64,000 bases of DNA from Acinetobacter variabilis (GCF_000369625.1 NZ_KB850113.1:1505658-1569657), one strand, 5' to 3'. Shown: positions 1 through 9,294, numbered from the stretch's first letter. Notes: generated by a model from the letters alone, not told the origin. Numbers and translations: made by a program.

Positions 1-951
1 AACTCTATTAGCTGCACACAACTTGCCGAGACTTATAATATCTCGCATGATAGTGTAAATCGCTTTCTAGAGCGTGAAGACTACACACCTCACGACCTAT
101 ATCAAGAATCAATTCAACATATTGATAATAATAAACTTATAGTCAGTATTGATGATACTGTTTTAGATAAACCATATAGTCAACATATGGACTTGGTTAG
201 CTATTTTTGGTCAGGCAAACACCACCGATCCGTCAAGGGTATTAATCTCATTACCTTGTATGCGACAGATCAAAATGGTCAAAATATTCCAATTAATTTC
301 CGAATTTATGACAAATCTGAAAGTAAAACCAAGAATGATTACTTTATGGATATGTTAAGTGAAGTACTCAGTTGGGGTGCAAAGATTCAATTTATTACAG
401 GTGATAGTTGGTATTCATCGACTGGAAATCTAAAAACCATAAGAAAATATGGTATTCGATTTATGTTTGGTATCGACTGTAACCGTAAGGTTTCCCCAGA
501 AAAAGGACAATGGTTTCAACTGCGTTTATTGCCAGATTTCCATCAGGGTCAAGTGGTCTGGCTCAAAGATTTTGGCTTTGTACAATTATTTAAGACTCAG
601 TTAAAAGAACAGCAGAGGTTTTATATTGTGCATCAAGATGAAGATGATTTATTGTCCTTTGAGGGTTTTCATGAATTACATTCAAGTCATTGGAAAATAG
701 AGCAATATCACCGGGTGATTAAACAGGTTTGTCATATTGAAAAGTTTCAAGTAAGACGATCTAAACTGATTTTGAATCATATTTTTTCAGCCTTGATGGC
801 CTACGTTGAGATACAAAAGAACCAGTTTGAGCGGATCTTTGAAAATGTATATCGTTGGCAGAAGAAATTATTTAGACCAGTTATCAAAAACTTCATTGAT
901 GACTTTATTCTCGATAAAAATCATCTGCTACCACAGAGAATCTATAAATAA
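1..951 (+). CDS. IS701-family DDE transposase, 5' end outside window
   Basis: The reading frame is open from base 1 and lacks about the first 26 residues seen in the complete copy at 1128-2156. From there on it matches that copy to the stop codon. It would cut and join the element's inverted repeats. It keeps the presumed catalytic acids: Asp in SIDDTVLDKP, Asp in TGDSWYSS and Glu in HWKIEQYHR. The internal ATG at 187 is not the real start because homologous residues extend upstream of it. Transcription runs toward the complete copy, so the two transposase genes converge. Confidence 0.9.
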   Translation, partial: NSISCTQLAETYNISHDSVNRFLEREDYTPHDLYQESIQHIDNNKLIVSIDDTVLDKPYSQHMDLVSYFWSGKHHRSVKGINLITLYATDQNGQNIPINFRIYDKSESKTKNDYFMDMLSEVLSWGAKIQFITGDSWYSSTGNLKTIRKYGIRFMFGIDCNRKVSPEKGQWFQLRLLPDFHQGQVVWLKDFGFVQLFKTQLKEQQRFYIVHQDEDDLLSFEGFHELHSSHWKIEQYHRVIKQVCHIEKFQVRRSKLILNHIFSALMAYVEIQKNQFERIFENVYRWQKKLFRPVIKNFIDDFILDKNHLLPQRIYK

Positions 952-967
952 TAGTGCGTAAGTCCTA
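1..967 (+). mobile_element. ISAba11-like insertion sequence (IS701 family), left part outside window
   Basis: This is the right portion of an insertion sequence. Its terminal inverted repeat, TGCGTAAGTCCTA at 955-967, matches both ends of the complete copy at 1112-2212. The shared protein sequence is identical in the two copies, which suggests recent transposition. The left end lies before base 1, so its target duplication cannot be checked; the bases after the element are ATTGT. The name ISAba11 is from recalled length (about 1.1 kb), repeat and 5-bp duplication. Confidence 0.85.
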
Positions 968-1075
968 ATTGTTTAGTTATATGAATCTTTTCTAAATTTC
1001 GCGCATGATTCTTCCTAAATTTATCGCATTTGTAAAGCTTTATTTTTCATCTATTTTTTAGACTTATGGCTAATA

Positions 1076-1103
1076 AAAAAGCTGCCTGATCAGCAGCTTT
1101 TTC
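1076..1103. terminator. Orphan bidirectional terminator between the two IS copies
   Basis: An 8-bp stem (AAAGCTGC / GCAGCTTT) has A-runs before it and T-runs after it, so it could end transcription from either side. It lies in the 144-bp remnant between the two inverted IS copies. It probably once served a host gene that is now separated from it by an insertion. Confidence 0.7.
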
Positions 1104-1111
1104 ATAATTAA

Positions 1112-2212
1112 TAGGACTTACGCACTATTATTTATAGATTCTCTGTGGTAGCAGATGATTTTTATCGAGAATAAAGTCATCAATGAAGTTTTTGATAACT
1201 GGTCTAAATAATTTCTTCTGCCAACGATATACATTTTCAAAGATCCGCTCAAACTGGTTCTTTTGTATCTCAACGTAGGCCATCAAGGCTGAAAAAATAT
1301 GATTCAAAATCAGTTTAGATCGTCTTACTTGAAACTTTTCAATATGACAAACCTGTTTAATCACCCGGTGATATTGCTCTATTTTCCAATGACTTGAATG
1401 TAATTCATGAAAACCCTCAAAGGACAATAAATCATCTTCATCTTGATGCACAATATAAAACCTCTGCTGTTCTTTTAACTGAGTCTTAAATAATTGTACA
1501 AAGCCAAAATCTTTGAGCCAGACCACTTGACCCTGATGGAAATCTGGCAATAAACGCAGTTGAAACCATTGTCCTTTTTCTGGGGAAACCTTACGGTTAC
1601 AGTCGATACCAAACATAAATCGAATACCATATTTTCTTATGGTTTTTAGATTTCCAGTCGATGAATACCAACTATCACCTGTAATAAATTGAATCTTTGC
1701 ACCCCAACTGAGTACTTCACTTAACATATCCATAAAGTAATCATTCTTGGTTTTACTTTCAGATTTGTCATAAATTCGGAAATTAATTGGAATATTTTGA
1801 CCATTTTGATCTGTCGCATACAAGGTAATGAGATTAATACCCTTGACGGATCGGTGGTGTTTGCCTGACCAAAAATAGCTAACCAAGTCCATATGTTGAC
1901 TATATGGTTTATCTAAAACAGTATCATCAATACTGACTATAAGTTTATTATTATCAATATGTTGAATTGATTCTTGATATAGGTCGTGAGGTGTGTAGTC
2001 TTCACGCTCTAGAAAGCGATTTACACTATCATGCGAGATATTATAAGTCTCGGCAAGTTGTGTGCAGCTAATAGAGTTCGGTTCTGTCATGAGAAAGCCC
2101 ATATAAATGGGTAATGTACAAGTTGCTGTAGAAGCATGTTTAATTCGTCTAATCACAGATACTTTATAAAGTATTTTAATACTTTTTTGAATCCGTCAAT
2201 GCGTAAGTCCTA
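1112..2212 (-). mobile_element. Complete ISAba11-like insertion sequence, 1,101 bp
   Basis: The element is bounded by perfect 13-bp inverted repeats, TAGGACTTACGCA at 1112-1124 and TGCGTAAGTCCTA at 2200-2212. The 5-bp sequence ATTAA is repeated on each side (1107-1111 and 2213-2217), as expected for a target-site duplication. One transposase gene fills most of its length. The length, repeats and 5-bp duplication fit what I recall of ISAba11. It landed about 20 bp downstream of the CDF transporter stop codon, so that gene is intact. Confidence 0.9.
1128..2156 (-). CDS. IS701-family DDE transposase, full length (342 aa)
   Basis: This is the transposase of the complete element and catalyses its movement. 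Candidate DDE residues are D77/D78 in SIDDTVL, D161 in TGDSWYSS and E260 in HWKIEQYHR, the last followed by basic residues as in the IS4/IS701 superfamily. The N-terminal 60 residues include a helix-turn-helix-like stretch (AETYNISHDSVNRFL) that may bind the ends. The frame is uninterrupted and no defect is visible, so the element looks functional. It is identical to the 3' part of the gene at 1-951. Confidence 0.92.
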   Translation of the reverse strand: MIRRIKHASTATCTLPIYMGFLMTEPNSISCTQLAETYNISHDSVNRFLEREDYTPHDLYQESIQHIDNNKLIVSIDDTVLDKPYSQHMDLVSYFWSGKHHRSVKGINLITLYATDQNGQNIPINFRIYDKSESKTKNDYFMDMLSEVLSWGAKIQFITGDSWYSSTGNLKTIRKYGIRFMFGIDCNRKVSPEKGQWFQLRLLPDFHQGQVVWLKDFGFVQLFKTQLKEQQRFYIVHQDEDDLLSFEGFHELHSSHWKIEQYHRVIKQVCHIEKFQVRRSKLILNHIFSALMAYVEIQKNQFERIFENVYRWQKKLFRPVIKNFIDDFILDKNHLLPQRIYK

Positions 2213-2232
2213 ATTAAATTTAATATTAAGGA

Positions 2233-2856
2233 TCAGTCTGACTCATGCTTCAATACTCGTTCAGCTAGAGCCTGTTTCACTACATGATATCCAGCACTTA
2301 AGCCTAGACTCGCCATAATGATTGCAACAATAATATCTGGCCATAGACTGCCAGTGCCAAAGACTCCCACTGCTGCAAAAATGACGGCCACATTGCCGAT
2401 TGCATCATTACGGCTGCACAACCAGACTGATTTCATATTGGCATCGCCATCCCGGAAAGCATATAAAATTATGGCTGTGACCACGTTTGCGATTAAGGCC
2501 AATACTCCGATGATCCCCATCGTAATGGCTTCAGGTGGAATACCTTGCATAAAGGCATAAATCACTTTACCAATGACGACTAGACCAAATACTGCCATGG
2601 TCAATCCTTTAATCAGAGCAACTGTTGCACGCCAATACAGACTTGCACCAATCACCGCCAGAGAAATACCATAGTTCACAGCATCACCAAAAAAATCTAG
2701 CGCATCTGCCCATAAGGCCGATGAATGTGCATAGGCACCGCCGATCAGCTCTACACCAAATAAGGCCAGGTTAATCAATAATGCAATCCATAAAGCTGTT
2801 CTAAATTTGCTATTAGGTTTGGGCGGCGCGGGTTCATGAATACAACTACAGGCCAT
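2233..2856 (-). CDS. Cation diffusion facilitator (CDF) metal-efflux transporter, short form
   Basis: This 207-residue inner-membrane protein is probably a metal/proton antiporter exporting a divalent cation such as Cd, Zn or Co. It has about six hydrophobic segments. The second contains acidic metal-site residues (D51, D54, D58) and the fifth carries RNDAIGN. The usual C-terminal cytoplasmic domain of CDF proteins is missing. The N-terminus carries MACSCIHEP, a Cys/His cluster that could bind metal. SD GGAG precedes the ATG. It is divergent from the MerR-type gene at 2942, whose product should control it. The metal cannot be told from sequence. Confidence 0.85.
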   Translation of the reverse strand: MACSCIHEPAPPKPNSKFRTALWIALLINLALFGVELIGGAYAHSSALWADALDFFGDAVNYGISLAVIGASLYWRATVALIKGLTMAVFGLVVIGKVIYAFMQGIPPEAITMGIIGVLALIANVVTAIILYAFRDGDANMKSVWLCSRNDAIGNVAVIFAAVGVFGTGSLWPDIIVAIIMASLGLSAGYHVVKQALAERVLKHESD

Positions 2857-2897
2857 ATTATTCTCCGATGATTTTTTATCCTGAATGCGATAAAGTC

Positions 2898-2928
2898 ATT
2901 AGAAACTATGGAGTCACTCCAAGGTCAA
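2898..2928 (-). promoter_or_regulatory. MerR-type promoter and operator for the CDF gene
   Basis: On the minus strand there is a -35 TTGACC (2923-2928) and a -10 TCTAAT (2898-2903) separated by 19 bp. The spacer contains the perfect dyad TGGAGT-G-ACTCCA (2909-2921). An overlong 19-20 bp spacer with a central dyad is the hallmark of promoters activated by DNA distortion by MerR-family proteins. The MerR-like gene starts 14 bp beyond it on the opposite strand. Confidence 0.85.
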
Positions 2929-2941
2929 GCTTGAGGTATTT

Positions 2942-3352
2942 ATGTCACATTATTTGATTTCTGATATAGCCAAGAAAACTGATTTAAGCACTGATACCAT
3001 TCGATTTTATGAGAAAAGAGGTTTGATTCAGCCGAATTTTCGAGCAAGTAACCAGTATCGTTATTATGGCGAAGAAGCCTTAAAACGCTTAATTTTTATC
3101 AAACGCTGTCGTGCTTTAGGCATGTCTATAAAAGAAATTGAATACCTGATTCAGCTGGAACAGAATCCAGAACAGGATTGCTGTGAAGTTAACCAGATGA
3201 TTGATCAGCACCTTATAGACATTTCAAATAAAATTAAAGAATTACAGTTATTTAAAAAGCAGTTAATGGCGCTTCGCGAAAGCTGTAATACCCCAACTAC
3301 GATTGATCATTGCCAGATTTTGAAAGCACTGGAATCTATTGAAAATAGCTGA
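2942..3352 (+). CDS. MerR-family metal-responsive regulator, CadR/PbrR-like
   Basis: This 136-residue protein has the MerR N-terminal winged helix (ISDIAKKTDLSTDTIRFYEKRGLI, residues 6-29), a dimerisation helix and a C-terminal metal loop. Cysteines at 80/81, 115 and 124 match the three-cysteine arrangement of Cd/Pb-sensing CadR/PbrR proteins, including the X8 spacing of the last two. It likely represses the divergent CDF promoter without metal and activates it with Cd, Pb or Zn. SD GAGGT lies 5 bases before the ATG. ZntR- or CueR-type specificity is less likely given the cysteine pattern. Confidence 0.88.
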   Translation: MSHYLISDIAKKTDLSTDTIRFYEKRGLIQPNFRASNQYRYYGEEALKRLIFIKRCRALGMSIKEIEYLIQLEQNPEQDCCEVNQMIDQHLIDISNKIKELQLFKKQLMALRESCNTPTTIDHCQILKALESIENS

Positions 3353-3485
3353 AATATTTATGGATATTTTAAATTGTCCACTGTTTATCTTTTAACTTGA
3401 AATTGAGTTTAATTATGCCAATTCCGAGTTATTTACTAGGTTGAATCCTGATTTTAGATGACTAGAATAAAGACGTACTTTTTAT

Positions 3486-4895
3486 ATGTCTTTCTATTTC
3501 ATCATGAGCATTTCTCACGTTACGGAACTTCTCTCACCTGCTGGTTCACTGAAAAATATGCGCTATGCCTTTGCTTATGGTGCAGATGCAGTCTATGCCG
3601 GCCAGCCGCGTTATAGCTTACGTGTTCGTAATAATGAATTTGACCATGACAATCTGGCTATTGGCATCAAAGAAGCTCACGCGCTTGGAAAAAAATTCTA
3701 TGTGGTTGTGAATATTCAGCCGCATAACTCCAAGCTGAAAAATTTTATCCGTGACCTTGAACCTGTGGTTGCCATGCAACCAGATGCGCTAATCATGTCT
3801 GATCCTGGTCTGATCATGATGGTGCGTGAGCACTTTCCAGATATGGATATTCATCTTTCAGTTCAAGCCAATGCAGTGAACTGGGCAACAGTAAAATTCT
3901 GGAAGAATATGGGACTTACTCGCGTGATTTTGTCACGTGAACTGTCCATTGAAGAAATTGAAGAAATCAAACAGCAAGTTCCAGATATGGAAATTGAAGT
4001 CTTTGTTCATGGCGCACTGTGCATGGCCTATTCTGGCCGTTGCATGCTGTCTGGTTATATGAATAAGCGCGATGCCAATCAGGGTGCCTGTACCAATGCC
4101 TGTCGCTGGGAATACAAGGTATTGGACGCTAAAGAAGATGAAACGGGCGATGTGATCCCGGTGAAAAATATTGATTCTGGCTGTTGTTCAAAAGATGCTG
4201 ATGAGTCACATATGCAAGTACAACATCAGTTTGATGAACCTGTGTTATTGCAACGTAATGACGAGGATATGTTTGCTGCCGAAGAAGATGAGCACGGCAC
4301 TTATTTTATGAATTCCAAAGACCTGCGTGCAGTGCAGCATGTGGAACGATTGACCAAGATTGGCGTGCACTCCCTGAAAATTGAAGGTCGGACCAAATCT
4401 TATTTCTACTGTGCGCGTACTGCGCAGATTTACCGTAAAGCCATTGATGATGCACTTGCTGGTAAGCCATTCGATTCTTCACTAATGACTCAACTCGAAG
4501 GTTTGGCCAACCGTGGTTATACCGAAGGTTTTCTACGCCGTCATGTACATAGTGAATATCAAAACTATGAAAATGGTTCATCGAGTTTCGATCATCAGCA
4601 GTTCTGTGGGGAAGTGTTAGAGCGTAATAGTGACTATATCAAGATTGATGTAAAAAACCGTTTTGTCGTTGGTGACTCACTAGAGTTGATGACCACTAAA
4701 GGCAACATCACCTTTACCTTGACAGAGATTAAAGACCGTAAAGGCAATCTGATTGAAGATGCTAAAGGTTCAGGGCATATCGTTGAAATTCCAATACCAG
4801 CAGATGTCGATATGCAGTATGCCCTGCTGATCCGTAATCTGCCATCATCATCTGTAGATATTTCAGCCTCTTCATTGGCTTATCAGGCGAGTTAA
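3486..4895 (+). CDS. trhP: Peptidase U32-family tRNA hydroxylation protein TrhP (YegQ)
   Basis: This protein is closely similar along its length to E. coli YegQ/TrhP, which helps form 5-hydroxyuridine at tRNA position 34 using prephenate. The N-terminus reads ELLSPAGSLKNMRYAFAYGA. The diagnostic cysteine cluster is in GALCMAYSGRCMLSGY and GACTNACRWEY, likely holding a cluster or cofactor. The part between residues 220 and 275 differs from E. coli and contains an adjacent Cys pair (SGCCSKD). The ferredoxin yfhL follows 3 bp downstream, a known functional partner. The start could be 3486 or the ATG at 3504; neither has a clear Shine-Dalgarno. Confidence 0.92.
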   Translation: MSFYFIMSISHVTELLSPAGSLKNMRYAFAYGADAVYAGQPRYSLRVRNNEFDHDNLAIGIKEAHALGKKFYVVVNIQPHNSKLKNFIRDLEPVVAMQPDALIMSDPGLIMMVREHFPDMDIHLSVQANAVNWATVKFWKNMGLTRVILSRELSIEEIEEIKQQVPDMEIEVFVHGALCMAYSGRCMLSGYMNKRDANQGACTNACRWEYKVLDAKEDETGDVIPVKNIDSGCCSKDADESHMQVQHQFDEPVLLQRNDEDMFAAEEDEHGTYFMNSKDLRAVQHVERLTKIGVHSLKIEGRTKSYFYCARTAQIYRKAIDDALAGKPFDSSLMTQLEGLANRGYTEGFLRRHVHSEYQNYENGSSSFDHQQFCGEVLERNSDYIKIDVKNRFVVGDSLELMTTKGNITFTLTEIKDRKGNLIEDAKGSGHIVEIPIPADVDMQYALLIRNLPSSSVDISASSLAYQAS

Positions 4896-4898
4896 AAA

Positions 4899-5153
4899 AT
4901 GGCGCTCTTGATTACCGATAAATGTATCAACTGTGATATGTGCTTACCGGAATGCCCAAATGAAGCAATTTATGAAGGCGACAAGATCTATGAAATCGAC
5001 GTGAATCGTTGTACGGAATGCGTCGGTTTCTATGATCATCAAACCTGTATTGCCGTCTGTCCTATTGAGTGCATTGTGCCGCATCCAGAGCATCGGGAAA
5101 CGCAAGAGCAGTTAATGGAGAAATTTAAAGGTTTGAATCTGTTTAAAGCTTGA
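4899..5153 (+). CDS. yfhL: YfhL-family 4Fe-4S ferredoxin
   Basis: This 84-residue protein carries two cluster motifs: C9-x2-C12-x2-C15-x3-C19 and C38-x2-C41-x8-C50-x3-C54. That is the YfhL pattern, with the extended second motif. YfhL-type ferredoxin is known to support TrhP-dependent tRNA hydroxyuridine formation. Here the gene starts 3 bp after trhP, so the two are almost certainly cotranscribed. SD AGGCGAG overlaps the end of trhP. Confidence 0.92.
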   Translation: MALLITDKCINCDMCLPECPNEAIYEGDKIYEIDVNRCTECVGFYDHQTCIAVCPIECIVPHPEHRETQEQLMEKFKGLNLFKA

Positions 5154-5290
5154 AGGATGCATGAAGTCTTATGACTTCATCTAAGAACAACCTTAGGGAA
5201 AGATAAAATAAGGGTTGAAAACAAAAACTGTCCAGAGGAAAGGAACAGCTAAAAGCGATTGGGGACGCTTTTGGCTGATCTAACAATAAC

Positions 5291-5328
5291 TAAAAAAAGG
5301 AACCCGGGTGTTAGCGTCCTGAGTTCCT
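5291..5328 (-). terminator. Intrinsic terminator downstream of ahpF
   Basis: Read on the minus strand, AGGAAC pairs with GTTCCT at the base of an imperfect stem, followed by seven Ts. It lies about 70 bp past the ahpF stop codon. Confidence 0.7.
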
Positions 5329-5362
5329 ATAAAGCGAAAATAATAATAGGAGTTTGAGATTA

Positions 5363-5400
5363 AGCACCTGGGATGTGGGGATTCCAGGTGCTCTTTTTTT
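5363..5400 (+). terminator. Intrinsic terminator for trhP-yfhL, abutting the ahpF stop
   Basis: A perfect 9-bp stem AGCACCTGG / CCAGGTGCT is followed on the plus strand by CTTTTTTT. The T-run touches the ahpF stop codon, so transcription from the left is stopped just before it would run antisense through ahpF. Confidence 0.8.
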
Positions 5401-6964
5401 ACTGACCAGAACGGATGATGTAGTCGAAGGCAGATAATGATGCTTTGGCACCTTCACCAGTCGCGATGATGATCTGTTTGTAAGGAACAGTGGTACAGTC
5501 ACCTGCAGCAAACACACCTTTGACATTGGTTTCATTGCGCTCGTTAATCATGATCTCACCACGGTTAGTTAGCTCAACATCGGTTCCTTTCAGGAAGTCG
5601 GTGTTTGGCAACAAACCGATCTGAACGAAGATCCCTGCCAGTTCAACTGTATGCTCTTCATCAGTTGCACGGTCTTTGTATTTCAACGCTGTGACTTGTG
5701 AACCATCACCGATCACTTCGGTAGAAAGCGCATTTTTGATTACAGTGGTGTTTGGCAAGCTGTTCAATTTATCTTGAAGTACCTGATCCGCACGCAGTTT
5801 TGTATCAAACTCAACTAGCGTTACATGCTCAACAATACCCGCAAGGTCGATCGCAGCTTCTACACCCGAGTTACCACCACCGATGACTGCAACACGTTTA
5901 CCTTTAAACAATGGACCATCACAGTGTGGGCAGTACGCTACACCACGAGTTTTGTATTCTGCCTCACCTGGAACATTCATTTCTCTCCAGCGTGCACCAG
6001 TAGACAGAATCACGGTTTTAGATTCAAGTTTCGCACCATTTTCTAAAGTGACTTCTACCAGACCATTCGCTGTACTATCTGCACCTTTGATATCTGAGAC
6101 ACGTTGCAGATTCATGATGTCAACACCGTATTCACGAACGTGTGCTTCCATTTCAGCGGCAAATTTCGGACCTTGGGTTTTTTGCACTGATGTGTAGTTT
6201 TCGATGTCCATGGTATCCATCACCTGACCGCCCATACGTTCAGCCACGATCCCAGTTTTGATGCCTTTACGTGCTGCATAGATCGCTGCAGTATTCCCTG
6301 CAGGTCCACCACCAATCACCAACACATCAAATGCATCTTTGGCATTCAGTTTTTCCGCGTCTTTGGCTGCGGCATTGGTATCCAGTTTGGCAATGATTTC
6401 TTCCAGTGTCATACGACCCTGACCAATATGTTCATTGTCCTGGAAGACCATTGGTACAGCCATGATTTTGCGTTCTTCCACTTCATCCTGGAAGAAAGCA
6501 CCATCGATCATGGTTGCAGTCGTACCCGGGTTATAGATAGCAATCAGGTTCAATGCCTGAACAACATCAGGACAGTTATGACAGCTGAGTGATACGAATA
6601 CGTCAAAGTCAGATTTGATCCCTAAGCCTTTAATTGATTCCAGAACTTCGGCAGAAACTTTTGGTGCATAACCTGAAGTTTGCAACAATGCCAGAATCAG
6701 CGACGTAAACTCATGGCCCATCGGCAAGCCTGCGAAGAACACACGAGGCTGTTCACCGGCTTTTGCCACACCAAAGCTTGGTGCACGTTTGTTGGTACCG
6801 TCAAAACGGGCAGTGACTAGATCAGAAAGCTGAGCGATTTCCTCAACCAGTTCTTTGATTTTGGCTGACTTGTCAGAGCCATCCAGAGTTGCCACTAATT
6901 CAATCGGGCCTTCCAAACGTTCAAGTAGTGTTTTTAATTGAGCTGAAGTATTTTGATCTAACAT
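5399..6964 (-). CDS. ahpF: Alkyl hydroperoxide reductase subunit F
   Basis: AhpF is the NADH-dependent flavoprotein that re-reduces the peroxidase AhpC. From the ATG at 6964 the protein is 521 residues, the E. coli length. It has an N-terminal double thioredoxin-like domain with redox C128-HN-C131, an FAD motif GGGPAG (218-223), an NAD motif GGGNSG (362-367) and the second redox pair C345-PH-C348. A longer frame from a TTG at 6979 is rejected because that TTGGAG works as the Shine-Dalgarno for the ATG. No ahpC lies beside it. It stands alone between two terminators. Confidence 0.96.
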   Translation of the reverse strand: MLDQNTSAQLKTLLERLEGPIELVATLDGSDKSAKIKELVEEIAQLSDLVTARFDGTNKRAPSFGVAKAGEQPRVFFAGLPMGHEFTSLILALLQTSGYAPKVSAEVLESIKGLGIKSDFDVFVSLSCHNCPDVVQALNLIAIYNPGTTATMIDGAFFQDEVEERKIMAVPMVFQDNEHIGQGRMTLEEIIAKLDTNAAAKDAEKLNAKDAFDVLVIGGGPAGNTAAIYAARKGIKTGIVAERMGGQVMDTMDIENYTSVQKTQGPKFAAEMEAHVREYGVDIMNLQRVSDIKGADSTANGLVEVTLENGAKLESKTVILSTGARWREMNVPGEAEYKTRGVAYCPHCDGPLFKGKRVAVIGGGNSGVEAAIDLAGIVEHVTLVEFDTKLRADQVLQDKLNSLPNTTVIKNALSTEVIGDGSQVTALKYKDRATDEEHTVELAGIFVQIGLLPNTDFLKGTDVELTNRGEIMINERNETNVKGVFAAGDCTTVPYKQIIIATGEGAKASLSAFDYIIRSGQ

Positions 6965-7054
6965 TGCTAACGTCTCCAAGGGAGTAAATATTTATTCGAT
7001 GCAGCTATATTAAGTGAGTAATAAAAATAGGTAAAACAGTTTGTTTTTATATTA

Positions 7055-7075
7055 ATGATCGTTTTTATAGATCAT
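7055..7075. promoter_or_regulatory. Inverted repeat upstream of ahpF
   Basis: ATGATC and GATCAT flank a 9-base A/T-rich spacer about 90 bp before the ahpF start. OxyR usually controls ahpF, but this dyad does not clearly match the OxyR consensus, so the binding protein is unknown. Confidence 0.35.
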
Positions 7076-7155
7076 AATTTCTAACCTAATTTTATTTTTT
7101 ATTATCCTTAAGCTTCTTGCTCTGGCTTAAAGAAACCGAATATAGATTGGAAAAT

Positions 7156-7184
7156 AAAAATGCTCCTTTTATAGGAGCATTTTT
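7156..7184. terminator. Terminator after the TelA-type operon
   Basis: An 11-bp stem AAAAATGCTCC / GGAGCATTTTT has a loop of about 7 bases and T-rich ends on both strands. It sits 5 bp after the stop of the membrane-protein gene at 7189. Confidence 0.8.
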
Positions 7185-7188
7185 AAGT

Positions 7189-8106
7189 TTAGAAGATTCG
7201 CTGTTCAATACGTAGCGAACGCCCCTTAATTGAATTGGCTAATACAAATATGATTAAGCTAAGCAAGGCAAATAAGATGACAATGCCAATAATGATGACA
7301 TTGGTAATCTTGCTGACTTGTTCGGCTTGCTGGGCTTGACGATCTACACTTTGTGCCACAGGCGTCAGGCTTTTACCATAGACCTGTTGCTGCATGGTCC
7401 AGATCTGTTCCGGTTTAAATCCGTATTGTTCAAACTTGTTATCCTGCCGCTCTGCCTCAACCACTTGTGCGACATAAGGTCGAGCTGCAGATAGATCAAC
7501 AGGCTTATGCAAGAGTGCGGTTTGGGCGAGTAAATAAGATTTCACCGGTGAAGCAATATCGGAATCAACCAGGTAACGTGCCACTTCGCTATCATTGATA
7601 TTACTATCGTAATAGACCACTTGCTGATAAACATCTTCACGGTCATTTCTCAGGTCATATTGCCAATAAGTCAGTCCTGACCAGATCACGATAAAAGAAA
7701 TCAGCCAGCCTACAAACTTCAATATGAAAGACTGAAAGCGTACATAAAAGAAACGAAACTTCTTCAGCAATCCAACCAGAAAAAATGCACCAATAAAAGA
7801 AGCAAAGATTTTCAGAATCAGCCAGCCAAACCAGCTTAATAGAACAAAGAAATAATCCGGACTACCCCCAATACTGGCCAGATTAGCATCGACGCTAACT
7901 GGTAAATGCAGCTGCTGAAGCTGAGTACTCAGGCCAAAAAAGCCATAAACCAGTTCCTGCTGAAAGAATAGGCCTATCACGGATGCGATACAGACCGTAG
8001 AGGTAGTCAGTCCCAAAAGCATTAAATTACGTTGACGCTTTTTGAGTGCGACGACCCCTTGCTTGATTTCCTGAGGATTTACAGCATATTCATCTAAGGG
8101 CGCCAA
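7189..8106 (-). CDS. Integral membrane protein, third gene of TelA-type operon
   Basis: I do not recognise a named family. The 305 residues contain hydrophobic segments near 28-47, 86-115, 128-148 and 270-290, and a long, probably extracytoplasmic, region between the third and fourth (150-265). The gene follows the TelA gene by 38 bp on the same strand and ends just before a strong terminator, so it is the last gene of a three-gene operon. It could be a membrane partner for the soluble TelA-type proteins; that is inference from position alone. Confidence 0.7.
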   Translation of the reverse strand: MAPLDEYAVNPQEIKQGVVALKKRQRNLMLLGLTTSTVCIASVIGLFFQQELVYGFFGLSTQLQQLHLPVSVDANLASIGGSPDYFFVLLSWFGWLILKIFASFIGAFFLVGLLKKFRFFYVRFQSFILKFVGWLISFIVIWSGLTYWQYDLRNDREDVYQQVVYYDSNINDSEVARYLVDSDIASPVKSYLLAQTALLHKPVDLSAARPYVAQVVEAERQDNKFEQYGFKPEQIWTMQQQVYGKSLTPVAQSVDRQAQQAEQVSKITNVIIIGIVILFALLSLIIFVLANSIKGRSLRIEQRIF

Positions 8107-8144
8107 TCTCTACTCCTTTTTTTTAGATCTTGGCCCTACTGGAT

Positions 8145-9278
8145 TTAGTTGGGTTTAGATCCACTGGTACTTGACTCAATCACTAAATGATTCAGATTAT
8201 CTTGCAAGGCTCTTAAACGTACCGTCGCTTCAGTGCGTTTCTGTACACCTTCTTTCTGGATCTGAATCACATCATTAACAGTTTTAATGAGGGTATTTTG
8301 CACATGTTCAAGCGTTTCAATATCAATAACAGAACGCTGGTTGGCTTTTGCCGTATCGACCGAGTTCTGATGCAATAAATCTGCATTACGGCGTAAAAGC
8401 TCATTGGTCGCATCATCAATGGTATTGGCCAGCTGTACGCTGTTCTTCTGTTCATTCAGGGAAATGGCCAGACTGATCTGGTTTTTCCATGCTGGCAATG
8501 TGATATTTTTAATGGCATAGAATTTATCCACCAGCATCAGGTTATTGGACTGGATAATGCGGATCATTGGCAAAGTCTGCATCGCAGATTGCTGCAATAC
8601 TTGCAAATCACTGATGCGTTTTTCCAGATTATTGGCCAGATGATTTAGGTCATAGATTTTTTGCGTAGTGCTCTGATCTTGTGGCAAGGCTGTGAGAGCA
8701 GCAATTTCCTGCTGTAATTCCTGTTCACGTAAACGTCCAGCTGCAATATGAATACCCAGCTGTTTATATTCTTCCTGCACCCCATCGAACATTTTATCTA
8801 ACGTATCAACGCGTGCTTTTAATCCGGATTGTGAAGTTTCAATTTCCTTGACCAGCACATCAATCTGTTCTTTGGTGGTATTGAAATGGGAGTCAAAATT
8901 ATCTTTCACACCCTTAAATTTGCTGATGATATTGCCCAGAAATCCCGAACTTTTTTTCTTGTTCAAGATACTGCTGGTATTCAGTTGCTGTGCCACCTGC
9001 ACCACCTGATTCAGCTTTTGACCGGTTGCATCCAGATCTTTGTTCTGTACCAGATTCAGCAATTCATCGGTATAGCTTGAAGTTTTGGTGGCTATATTTT
9101 TGCCATATTCGGCCACACTATTATGACTCATATTCTGCAGTTCTTTACGTGCTGCCAAAACCTCCTGAAAATCGGCAGGCTGCAAGCCCAGCTCTTTCAG
9201 ATCCATTTGCTGGAACTTCTGTTCAGTCAGTTCAGTTGAGCTTTCGACAGGTAAATTTACTACATCAGATTTGGTCAT
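8145..9278 (-). CDS. TelA/KlaA-family toxic anion resistance protein
   Basis: This 377-residue soluble protein is rich in coiled coil. The conserved C-terminal half (MIRIIQSNNLMLVDKF, TLPAWKNQISLAISLNEQ, ATNELLRRNADLL) is characteristic of the TelA family, named from plasmid tellurite resistance. Chromosomal members are tied to envelope or antibiotic stress, with no clear biochemical role. It lies 16 bp downstream of a shorter relative (9295-10086) and upstream of a membrane protein, forming a tight operon. Confidence 0.85.
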   Translation of the reverse strand: MTKSDVVNLPVESSTELTEQKFQQMDLKELGLQPADFQEVLAARKELQNMSHNSVAEYGKNIATKTSSYTDELLNLVQNKDLDATGQKLNQVVQVAQQLNTSSILNKKKSSGFLGNIISKFKGVKDNFDSHFNTTKEQIDVLVKEIETSQSGLKARVDTLDKMFDGVQEEYKQLGIHIAAGRLREQELQQEIAALTALPQDQSTTQKIYDLNHLANNLEKRISDLQVLQQSAMQTLPMIRIIQSNNLMLVDKFYAIKNITLPAWKNQISLAISLNEQKNSVQLANTIDDATNELLRRNADLLHQNSVDTAKANQRSVIDIETLEHVQNTLIKTVNDVIQIQKEGVQKRTEATVRLRALQDNLNHLVIESSTSGSKPN

Positions 9279-9294
9279 GTTTCACCTTATATTG

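Noticed and set aside
6965..6979. Longer ahpF start at a TTG
   Set aside because: The TTGGAG is better read as the Shine-Dalgarno of the ATG at 6964, which gives the usual 521-residue AhpF.
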